Shown here in pieces: positions 1 to 5,840 of a stretch of 6,766 bases of DNA (positions within the stretch are counted from its first letter, which is position 1; each line of letters opens with the position of its first letter). The position numbers and the translations under genes were made by a program. The DNA comes from CALMFT01 sp041674565. Lineage in GTDB: Bacteria; Patescibacteriota; Gracilibacteria; Absconditabacterales; Absconditicoccaceae. Below the pieces are notes generated by a model. The model ran no database searches and had not been told where the DNA came from. It saw only the letters and a list, made by a program, of their open reading frames with translations. The DNA is taken from positions 1-6,766 of the forward strand of contig JBAYVQ010000048.1 in assembly GCA_041674565.1 (NCBI GenBank), read 5' to 3'.

Positions 1-126
1 AACAAAGAGCATGAAGTGATAGATCGAGTACTTTCCAAACTTACTGCACAAGAGCTCGATGCACGACAAAAACAAATACCCTCCATTATCACTACCTTGG
101 GGCTATTTGTACAAGGAAAATGCTAG
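1..126 (+). CDS. 3' end of an unidentified protein (partial, 41 codons visible)
   Basis: Reading from base 1 gives 41 residues ending in TAG at 124-126, rich in charged and polar residues (it begins NKEHEVIDRVLSKL and ends LFVQGKC). The stretch has a helix-like pattern, but I recognise no family from so short a tail. The frame contains no UGA. Frame 3 is also open here, so the choice rests on the balanced amino-acid composition and on the tidy tail-to-tail arrangement with the minus-strand peptidase gene, whose stop codon overlaps this one in the same CTAG. The gene's start and most of its body lie outside the window. Confidence 0.5.
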   Translation, partial: NKEHEVIDRVLSKLTAQELDARQKQIPSIITTLGLFVQGKC

Positions 127-1094
127 TGCATAGGCTCTACCGTGATAGCCACTGTATTGAATCGTAACGCACGCTGGGCCACGGATCACAAAAAACTACC
201 ATGCAAGCCACTATCCATCAGCATTTGTAAGGACTCAGGAGAGATTGATTGATACGATCAGGCGTTGATTTTTTTGGATGGTTTGGGGTGCTGAGGTGAC
301 ACGCACAGCATCAACATACCCTGTTCATCAAACATCAGTCTTCACGAATTGTGCACAAGATATCTGCCATTGTTTTTCCCAACCACAACAACCCAGTGTG
401 GTGAGCCTCATTGAGAGTTGATATTGACCATCACGTATCACTGCTTACTTAGGATCTTATCGATATGATCCAGTGATACGCCCACCTGCCGATCAGCATG
501 GAATCCGTGTGGCTTCATGTAGGTATTGAGTACATCAGTCATGGTCACAAAATCAGGATATCCATCGTCATTACCATCGTAACCAATGTTTTCGGTAATC
601 TGATCAGTATCAACCTGTATACCTGTCGTACATTTGATCAGATATTGCATACACACCAAAGGGCAGTGTCACTCTCCTTTTTGAGGTATCTTGATACGCA
701 ACAGTTTAGCAATATCAATATTGAAGTGTTTGATGTGGTCACGCAAAAAAGGAGTCGTAATATGAGCACTCGTTAGTAAGGAGTAAGAGGTAGATCAAGG
801 CTGTAGTTGTAGTTCGATCTCATTGGTCGCTAGATCGTTCATATACACCGTATCGCGTATATTGATACTAACGCCATCGGTATCATGCTGAAAAAGCTGG
901 ATCATATCATCTCTCAGGGTCGAAAGATAGATCATATCATGTCGATATACAGGAAGTCTGTCCACATTACGTAGATAATCTTTAGTACCACCCCCTATTG
1001 CATACAATACATATGCGCTGATAAGAGCAGATTTGGGATACTGGTAACAGTACTGGATAACTTTCTTAGCTACATTCGTTACAATGTTTTTCAT
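123..1094 (-). CDS. Papain-like C39-type cysteine peptidase domain protein, probably membrane-anchored (code 25)
   Basis: Read with UGA as glycine, this is one 323-residue protein. It has seven in-frame UGAs, giving G100, G142, G219, G229, G251, G279 and G302. Residues about 22-36 form a modest hydrophobic segment that may be a membrane anchor or signal. The recognisable part is a C39/C39_2-like peptidase domain from about residue 134 to 255. It has IPQ at 136-138 followed by Cys144, giving the family spacing Q-x5-C (oxyanion Gln, nucleophile Cys). PHWVVVVG at 232-239 carries the likely catalytic His233, and N249 in HNSG is the likely third residue. Such domains cleave peptides, for instance Gly-Gly leaders or cell-surface proteins; the substrate here is unknown. 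There is no ABC transporter fusion. The last ~70 residues match nothing I know. ATG at 1094 is preferred over TTG at 1157 because AGGGAA lies six bases upstream. The stop is TAG. Confidence 0.72.
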
Positions 1095-1100
1095 GAATAC

Positions 1101-1106
1101 TTCCCT
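1101..1106 (-). promoter_or_regulatory. Ribosome binding site deciding the peptidase start
   Basis: On the minus strand AGGGAA lies six bases before the ATG at 1094. It supports that start over the upstream in-frame TTG at 1157, which has no such site. Confidence 0.5.
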
Positions 1107-1157
1107 ATCATACAGGACATAAATTTCTTGTTTGTAAATGTGACTCAGTATCTGCAA

Positions 1158-1187
1158 TTGAATCCAAAGACAACTTTGCTATATACT
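1158..1187 (+). promoter_or_regulatory. Candidate sigma-70-type promoter for the YceI-like gene
   Basis: TTGAAT (1158-1163) and TATACT (1182-1187) are separated by 18 bases. They match 4/6 and 5/6 of the bacterial -35 and -10 consensus. A start near 1194 would leave a leader of about 30 bases containing AGGA at 1217-1220, four bases before the ATG. The surrounding AT-rich stretch offers other -10-like hexamers, so the exact site is uncertain. This is the divergent intergenic region shared with the peptidase gene. Confidence 0.4.
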
Positions 1188-1224
1188 AATATTATTATTT
1201 ACATTATCAATATTATAGGATCAC

Positions 1225-1863
1225 ATGAAAACAACACTCGTACTGACAAGTTTCCTCGCACTTATATTGTTGGCAGGTTGTGCAAAGGCACCAGCAGTAG
1301 ACACTACAACTGACGCAGGAACTGGAACACAAACAGGCACTGAAGCGGTAGTACCTAGCGCAGCGGACAGCAAAAAAGGCACTGAAGTAAAAGTCGCTAC
1401 TGAACAAAAAGTATTCTGGCAAGGAGAAAAAGTAGGTGGTATACATACTGGTACCGTAAACGTATTACCAGAATCGTTTATCACTGTAGATAGTACCAAT
1501 AGACTCTTGGGTGGTAAGATGACTATCGCCATGAATACTATCATGGAAGGAGAAAACACATCAGGAGGTGTTATTGACCATCTCAAGAAAGAAGATTTTT
1601 TTGATGTAGCTAGCCACCCCACTGCTGTTATCGTAGCAAAATCAGTAATGGACGGCAATATGACTGCCGATCTTACTATCAGAGGTATTACTAAAGAAAT
1701 AACTGTCCCTGTTACACTTGTACAAGATGGCGACGGATTATTACTTTCTGCACAACTCGAGATACTTCTCAAAGACTTTGATATCGGTCAAACATTGATT
1801 GGTAAAGTAGCTCTCAAGGATACGTTTAGTATCACTCTTGATAAAGTCGCATTCTTGAAGTAA
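1225..1863 (+). CDS. YceI-like domain lipoprotein
   Basis: This 212-residue protein starts with a lipoprotein signal peptide: K2, a hydrophobic core L5-L16, and the lipobox LAGC with Cys19 as the expected lipidated residue. It should be exported and anchored at the outer face of the membrane. Residues about 20-50 are a Thr/Gly/Ala-rich linker. From about residue 62 the YceI fold follows, with W-x-G-x-K-x-G-G-x-H, the hydrophilic strand then HLKKEDFFDVASHPTA (about 119-134) and LTIRGITKEITVPV. YceI proteins are lipocalin-like beta barrels that bind polyisoprenoids or similar amphiphiles; the ligand here is unknown. ATG is preceded by AGGA at four bases, and the gene ends in tandem TAA TAA. Oddly, none of its roughly 20 glycines is encoded by UGA, unlike its neighbours. 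A hairpin terminator follows about 55 bases downstream. Confidence 0.87.
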   Translation: MKTTLVLTSFLALILLAGCAKAPAVDTTTDAGTGTQTGTEAVVPSAADSKKGTEVKVATEQKVFWQGEKVGGIHTGTVNVLPESFITVDSTNRLLGGKMTIAMNTIMEGENTSGGVIDHLKKEDFFDVASHPTAVIVAKSVMDGNMTADLTIRGITKEITVPVTLVQDGDGLLLSAQLEILLKDFDIGQTLIGKVALKDTFSITLDKVAFLK

Positions 1864-1918
1864 TAAGAGATTGTAGTAATAATAACACAATAAGAACGTA
1901 GTTGATGGATATGATTAC

Positions 1919-1957
1919 ACTGGTCGCTAGAAAGAGTACTCGGCGGCTAGTTTTTTT
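1919..1957 (+). terminator. Rho-independent terminator downstream of the YceI-like gene
   Basis: ACTGGTCGCT (1919-1928) pairs with the segment ending GGCGGCTAGT, using several G-U pairs, to give a stem of about ten pairs. Seven T residues (1951-1957) follow directly. It lies about 55 bases after the YceI-like stop. It shares the sequence blocks CTGGTCGCT and CTCGGCGGCT with the second hairpin at 2030-2068. Confidence 0.65.
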
Positions 1958-2029
1958 ATGTAACAATCAAATCACACTTGTTATGAGCCATACAATATAT
2001 ACATTGCTAACGTGGAGGCGCATAGCTCC
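1958..2029 (+). other. Spacer between two related terminators; possible short RNA
   Basis: No coding sequence is supported here. TACAAT at 1991-1996 resembles a -10 element but has no good -35 partner. At 2013-2030 TGGAG and CTCCA form a five-pair hairpin with an eight-base loop, directly before the strong terminator hairpin. A transcript from about 2003 to 2068 would be a two-hairpin RNA of roughly 65 bases. This is a suggestion only. Confidence 0.2.
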
Positions 2030-2068
2030 AACCTGGTCGCTGAGGATGCTCGGCGGCTGGGTTTTTTT
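2030..2068 (+). terminator. Strong rho-independent terminator (15-pair hairpin, T-tract)
   Basis: AACCTGGTCGCTGAG (2030-2044) and CTCGGCGGCTGGGTT (2049-2063) pair over all 15 positions, with some G-U pairs, around the loop GATG. The T-tract runs to 2068. It sits about 100 bases upstream of ychF and is a diverged relative of the terminator at 1919-1957. It could be a back-up terminator for the YceI-like gene or end a small RNA starting between the two. Confidence 0.7.
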
Positions 2069-2099
2069 ATATTCCATTCTCAAAATACATAAGACAACA

Positions 2100-2127
2100 T
2101 TGTTTTTGATTGATAAATAGATATAGA
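2100..2127 (+). promoter_or_regulatory. Candidate promoter for ychF
   Basis: TTGTTT (2100-2105) and TATAGA (2122-2127) are 16 bases apart, in the AT-rich stretch between the second terminator and the ychF ATG at 2167. A start near 2134 would leave a leader of about 30 bases. No clear Shine-Dalgarno sequence precedes the ATG. The strong terminator upstream means ychF needs a promoter in this interval. Confidence 0.35.
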
Positions 2128-2166
2128 GTTCTCATATATGCTACTATTTTACTTACTATCACGACC

Positions 2167-3273
2167 ATGAAAATAGGTATAGTCTGACTCCCCAACGTTG
2201 GTAAATCTACGCTGTTCAATGCACTCACCAAATCATATGCTGCGGCTGCAGCAAATTTTCCTTTTTGCACGATCGAACCCAATGTCGGTATCGTGGATGT
2301 CAAAGACGCAAGATTGGATAAACTATCAGAAATCATGAAGACCCACAAGACTATCTACTCAGCTATCAAGTTCGTGGACATTGCAGGATTGGTAAAAGGC
2401 GCATCACAATGAGAATGATTGGGAAATAAGTTCCTTACTCACATTAGAGAGTGCGACGCTATTGTTCAGGTTATTAGATATTTTCAAGATCCCGATATCG
2501 CTCATGTACATGGACAAGTAGATCCTCATTATGATGCAGAGGTCATCAACACCGAACTTATCATAGCAGATCTCGAGTCTGTAGAAAAAAATCACGTCTC
2601 GCTCACCAAAATCGGTGCTAAGAGAACCAAAGATCAAGAAGTATTATACAAGATCTATGGACTAGCGTACGAAGCCCTGAGCGCTGGTAAGTTTATCTAT
2701 ACTATCAGGAATCATCTTGCGCCTGAAGAGACTAAGATACTCAATGGATTGCAGTTTATTACCGACAAACATATGATCTATGCGGTCAATGTATCAGAAA
2801 ACGATCTCGATAACTTCAAAGATATAGAAAAAGACGTACAAGAAAAACTAGGTGCAACGGCGGTAGTCGTGTGTGCCAAAGTAGAATCAGAACTAATCTC
2901 ATTATCAGAGGAAGAGAGAGATGAGTATCATACGGCGCTGTTTGGAGAGGTAGCAAATTATGCCGATGCGCCGACACTGGATAGATTGATCAAGACAGCG
3001 TTTGATGAAGTAGGTCTCATGTATTACTTTACCGCTGGAGAAAAAGAGTGCAGAGCCTGGACCATTCCCAAAGGTTGCACTGCCCCACAAGCAGCTGGTG
3101 TTATCCATACTGATTTTGAAAGATGATTCATCAGAGCCGAAGTAGTAAGTTATGATAATCTGATCCACGACGGTAGCCGAAGCAATGCCAAAGCAGCAGG
3201 GCACCTCAGGCAAGAAGGCAAAGAATACGTCGTCCACGATGGCGATGTCATGCTCTTCAAGTTTAACGTATAA
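2167..3273 (+). CDS. ychF: Ribosome-associated GTPase/ATPase YchF (code 25)
   Basis: With UGA as glycine this is a complete 368-residue YchF, close to the usual ~363. YchF is a universally conserved cytoplasmic P-loop NTPase of the Obg group that prefers ATP and binds ribosomes. Visible motifs are the P-loop GLPNVGKS (7-14), NFPFCTIEPN switch I, DIAG (71-74) with GLVKGASQGEGLG (74-86), NVSE (208-211) in place of the GTPase NKxD, and a C-terminal TGS domain (about 285-367) with the family signatures RAWTIPKG, APQAAG and IHTDFERGFIRA. A helical coiled-coil arm lies around 130-185. Four UGA codons encode G7, G82, G84 and G320. In bacterial YchF these positions are invariant or near-invariant glycines, so the recoding is fixed by alignment. 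Under the standard code the protein would stop after six residues. The ATG at 2167 matches the family N-terminus; the stop is TAA. Confidence 0.97.
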
Positions 3274-3574
3274 TTTTTCGCACCTTTGTCTTTGATTTTC
3301 ACGAGGATTTGCTTATCATAATAGCATCACTCGAGGCAACCTCGTCAAGACTAGTGATTATATCACAAGGAACAACGAGATCTCAGGAAAAAGCTGATAC
3401 ATCCTATCAGTCTTTTTTCTTTTCTAGAAAAAAACGTTGCTGCGATAAATCCAGTAGTGGGTACTCTTTCAGTATCTTGGATACCATTCTCGATTGCGAA
3501 AAAAACAGACAAATACACGAAAAAGCTTTTGCATCGCGGTAAGAAAGAGTTATAGTAAGGATCAGATGGTTTAT
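3274..3574. other. Gene-free stretch after ychF; structured, with a start-less open frame
   Basis: No convincing gene is visible. ATCACT (3326-3331) and AGTGAT (3353-3358) enclose the tight hairpin CGAGG-CAA-CCTCG (3332-3344), followed by the terminator-like hairpin at 3394-3418. With UGA as sense, the frame at 3355-3555 is open for about 66 codons and ends in a basic tail (KKLLHRGKKEL), but it has no ATG and no early GTG or TTG. It may be chance or the remnant of a decayed gene. Confidence 0.35.
3394..3418 (+). terminator. Candidate terminator downstream of ychF
   Basis: CTGATA (3394-3399) and TATCAG (3405-3410) form a perfect six-pair stem around CATCC. TC and six T residues follow, and an upstream A-run could extend the pairing. 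It lies about 120 bases after the ychF stop. The stem is AU-rich and therefore weak. Confidence 0.4.
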
Positions 3575-3578
3575 GCGT

Positions 3579-3678
3579 CCGTCATTGCGAGCCGAAGGCG
3601 AAGCAATCCACGGCAACGTAATATGAATTGCCACGTCATGGCTACAGATCTGATTCCTACCATGACTCGCAATGACGG
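3579..3678. repeat. Palindromic interspersed repeat, copy A (100 bp, 13-bp terminal inverted repeats)
   Basis: CCGTCATTGCGAG (3579-3591) and CTCGCAATGACGG (3666-3678) are perfect inverted repeats. The interior closely matches copy B at 5256-5353, with a small length difference (100 versus 98 bp) and a few substitutions. Internal inverted repeats suggest a three-way-junction fold. The edge motif, a GTCATTGCGAG core followed by GCAATCC, resembles dispersed repeats seen in many bacterial genomes. It encodes no protein; open frames across it on both strands are artefacts of the palindrome. The two copies bracket the GT-C-like gene. Confidence 0.85.
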
Positions 3679-3768
3679 GACGTCCCACGAGGACGTCCCT
3701 ACAACCAGACACGTTGCCACGTGTCCCTACGCAACACAATGACGGACGCACGAATGTGCGTCCCTACA
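3677..3768. repeat. Three consecutive variable-stem hairpins with shared CCTAC tails
   Basis: Three perfect hairpins lie in series: GGGACGTCC-CACGA-GGACGTCCC (3677-3699), GACACGT-TGCC-ACGTGTC (3708-3725) and GGACGCAC-GAAT-GTGCGTCC (3744-3763). Each is followed by CCTAC or CTAC and an A/C-rich linker. Stem sequences differ but pairing is preserved in all three, so the structure rather than the sequence seems to define the unit. The first overlaps the right end of repeat copy A. In addition, GCGTCCGTCATTG (3575-3587) and CAATGACGGACGC (3737-3749) form an outer inverted repeat around most of the cluster. Confidence 0.75.
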
Positions 3769-3789
3769 ACTCATAACTTATAACTTCTT
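3769..3789. repeat. Heptanucleotide tandem repeat abutting a start codon
   Basis: ACTCATA, ACTTATA and ACTTCTT are three degenerate 7-base units, ending at the base before the ATG of the GT-C-like gene. No Shine-Dalgarno sequence is present. A longer heptanucleotide repeat also lies before the next gene (5356-5410). Confidence 0.5.
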
Positions 3790-5232
3790 ATGATTCGACT
3801 TGCAACTATCGCGCTCATTGTATCACTTTTTGTAAGAGGTTTCGGGTTTATTGATAATCCCATCCCATTGGGATATGACCCAGGACTCTACAAGGATATG
3901 TTTTTGGAATACGCAGCGCTTGGATCGCAATGGGATTTTACCCAACTGCCTCCACGAATACAATCCGCCTACGAACCACGATTGGGTATGATAGGGTCGG
4001 TCGTACAACACCTTGGCATCTGATTTGCTGATAATCGGCTGACATGGGGTCGAGTGGGAGCCAGCATCATGATCATACTTGGCGCTTACCTCCTTGCTGG
4101 TACTATCCACAAAAAAGTATGACTCTTAGCGCTCATCCTTGTGTCATTATCATTTTCTCAATACGCAGCATATCGATGGGCGTACTGGAAACAGATACTA
4201 GGACTCTTCCTGGTATGTGTCACCCTACGATCACGATCCAAAACCAACATACGACAAACCATCCCCTTACTTATAGCAATCTCATTATTCAACAGAGCGT
4301 CAGCTACTCTATTGGTTTTTGTGGGAATAGTCTGGTGATGCATATTGCTGTATCGTCGTGACTACACTGTATTGGTAGAACTGTTGCTATCTTGTTTTGT
4401 TGCAGAGATGCTTTTCCTACCCATTATGTTTCCTTTTATCAAGACACAAATACTGCCTATTGTACAACCATTTTTATCATCCATCGATCTACCGACCATT
4501 CAAGACGGTTATCAAGCATGAGGCACCTTTCTTACCACCACCGAGTATCTTTATACCACACGACCCATTATCATTACTGGACTGTTTGGGTTAGGTATCC
4601 TGCTTTGGAAAAGATCACATAATCTGATTATCATATCATCTATCATATTATTGTTGCGAGTATTTGGGCAGGGCTTTTTCTTCCAAAGGATGATCGGATA
4701 TTTGGATATATTCCTATGTATTACAGCAGCGTATGCCTGCTACCATCTCTTGGATATAAAACGAGGTAAGCTTATTGTAGTTTGAATTCTCGCTTTACAA
4801 AGTTACTACTTGTGGTATTGATATCGTATTATCCACCCACCTATTATCGAAAAGCAAGAGTTTGCTTTCATCAAATCCATCGGTACCACCTTGTCATGAG
4901 ATAGCACCATTATCGTGCCAGGTATTTGGTACAGCCCATGGATCAAATGACGAACTGATGCACAAGTACTCGCTCCAGGATTGTTCGATGTCAATCACTG
5001 GTGAGATGACTCACAATGATGGATGGACTACCGATATGGCAAAAATGCCCACACCAAATGCGGCAATCTCGCGGCCGAATATCCGCAATTGGTCAATACC
5101 CCTACCTATGTATGGATAGGTAGTAAACAACCACAAACAGAAAGTTACTCGTGAGGATGTTTTGTACGATTGTCTGGTAGCAATCTACCGCCCTATTCGT
5201 GGTATCAGATTGATTGGAAGAGGATGAAATAA
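3790..5232 (+). CDS. Polytopic membrane protein, GT-C glycosyltransferase-like (code 25)
   Basis: With UGA as glycine the frame gives one 480-residue protein ending in TAA. Eleven UGAs supply G78, G111, G183, G244, G332, G344, G370, G387, G405, G410 and G455, about a quarter of its glycines. By eye it has nine or ten membrane segments, including residues about 3-20, 88-106, 111-123, 133-147, 157-188, 193-217, 258-275, 278-293, 301-322 and 327-344, then a soluble C-terminal part of about 135 residues. The first outside loop holds GYDPGLYKDM (about 28-37) and later YEPRLG. An acidic D-P-G-x-Y loop after the first helix is typical of GT-C enzymes, which transfer sugars from polyprenyl-phosphate donors at the outer face. 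I infer that class from topology and this loop only; it could be another polytopic envelope protein. The start is ATG after a heptanucleotide repeat, without a clear ribosome site. Confidence 0.6.
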
Positions 5233-5255
5233 TCAGAACCATCATTGCCCCGTTC

Positions 5256-5353
5256 CCGTCATTGCGAGCGAAGCGAAGCAATCCACAACCACGTAATATG
5301 GATTGCCACGTCATGGCTACAGATCTAATTCCTACCATGACTCGCAATGACGG
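5256..5353. repeat. Palindromic interspersed repeat, copy B (98 bp)
   Basis: This has the same 13-base terminal inverted repeats as copy A (5256-5268 and 5341-5353) and is in the same orientation. Here the inner hairpins are clean: GCAATCCA (5278-5285) with TGGATTGC (5299-5306), and TCATGG (5311-5316) with CCATGA (5335-5340). With the outer stem this gives a three-way junction. It lies 24 bases after the GT-C-like stop codon. No transposase gene and no obvious target-site duplication are visible. Confidence 0.85.
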
Positions 5354-5355
5354 AT

Positions 5356-5410
5356 GCCTTTCCGCCTTTCGCTTTCAGCCTTCAGCTTTAAGCCTTTAGC
5401 TCTTAAGCCT
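5356..5410. repeat. Degenerate heptanucleotide tandem repeat
   Basis: About seven units with a 7-8 base period based on GCYTTHA can be read: GCCTTTCC, GCCTTTC, GCTTTCA, GCCTTCA, GCTTTAA, GCCTTTA, GCTCTTAA, then GCCT. The tract begins two bases after repeat copy B and ends about five bases before the ATG of the DUF1616-like gene. It resembles the short heptanucleotide repeats described in cyanobacteria and others. Its role is unknown. Confidence 0.6.
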
Positions 5411-5415
5411 ACCCC

Positions 5416-5772
5416 ATGTCCTTCAAACAACAAATCATAACGACAACATGTATACTCCTAGGTTTGGGTATCGTGTTACGGATTAGTCAGTGATATGAAG
5501 GAGTGGTGGTAGATACATTGCGTATTGTGTTTGGCTCTCTCAGCTTATTATTCATTCCTGGATATTGGATAAGCAGAGCGCTATTTGCGGACGAGGAGCT
5601 GGATATACTCGAACTCATTGCACTGAGTTTTGCATTTTCCATTAGTGTGATACCACTATTAGTATTTTATCTCAATCTCATGGGATTACCCATTACAGCA
5701 TGGCTGGTACGAGGAACAACATTGGTCACTAGTGGCATAGCAGCAGTGCGAACGCATCACAAACAAAAATAG
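5416..5772 (+). CDS. Small DUF1616-like membrane protein (code 25)
   Basis: The frame from ATG 5416 gives 118 residues and ends in TAG, with one UGA encoding G26. Three hydrophobic segments are visible: about 7-23, 34-54 and 65-90. The block LRIVFGSLSLLFIPGYWISRALF (split as about 35-46 and 47-57), then an acidic stretch and LELIALSFAFSISVIPLL, matches the DUF1616 pattern of R-x-x-x-G, L-F-x-P-G-Y, A-L-F and E-x-x-A-L-S-F. DUF1616 has no assigned biochemistry; it often appears beside glycosyltransferase and cell-envelope genes in archaea and candidate-phyla bacteria. The protein is shorter than most full-length members, so it may be the N-terminal module alone or a truncated copy. There is no ribosome site before the ATG. 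Under the standard code only the part from GTG 5503 would be predicted. Confidence 0.65.
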
Positions 5773-5774
5773 TA

Positions 5775-5803
5775 TTGCACGCAAGCATCACATTGTGTAT
5801 AAT
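5775..5803 (+). promoter_or_regulatory. Strong sigma-70-type promoter for the GT2 gene
   Basis: TTGCAC (5775-5780) and TATAAT (5798-5803) are 17 bases apart, and TG directly precedes the -10. The -10 matches consensus fully and the -35 at 4/6. It starts two bases after the DUF1616-like stop. Transcription from about 5810 would begin downstream of the alternative starts TTG 5775 and ATG 5805, which supports ATG 5841 as the true start of the glycosyltransferase. Confidence 0.65.
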
Positions 5804-5840
5804 TATGGCTTACGATTTTATTAGCTTACCACACACGAGC

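Noticed and set aside
1095..1157. TTG 1157 as the start of the peptidase gene
   Set aside because: It has no ribosome site, whereas ATG 1094 has AGGGAA at good spacing. The extra residues would overlap the divergent promoter region.
2011..2068. A tRNA gene (TAGCTCCAACCTGGT resembles a D-arm)
   Set aside because: No acceptor stem, anticodon arm or T-arm can be drawn; the right part is a simple 15-pair terminator hairpin.
1902..2120. A 72-codon plus-strand frame between the YceI-like gene and ychF
   Set aside because: It runs through two hairpin terminators and their T-tracts, and it has no ribosome site or recognisable protein pattern.
2167..3273. ychF as a frameshifted or nonsense-mutated pseudogene
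   Set aside because: The frame never changes and all family motifs are intact. Every interruption is UGA at a glycine position, which decay would not produce.
3407..3751. Protein-coding frames over repeat copy A and the hairpin cluster on both strands
   Set aside because: They are translations of palindromic repeat DNA, with counterpart frames over copy B. They lack any family feature and have Arg/Asn-rich, repeat-derived composition.
3579..5353. CRISPR array
   Set aside because: There are only two repeat copies about 1.7 kb apart with a gene between them, and the hairpin cluster lacks constant repeats with regular spacers.
3579..5353. A complete composite transposon
   Set aside because: The bracketed gene is a membrane protein, no transposase or integrase is present, and no target-site duplication is evident.
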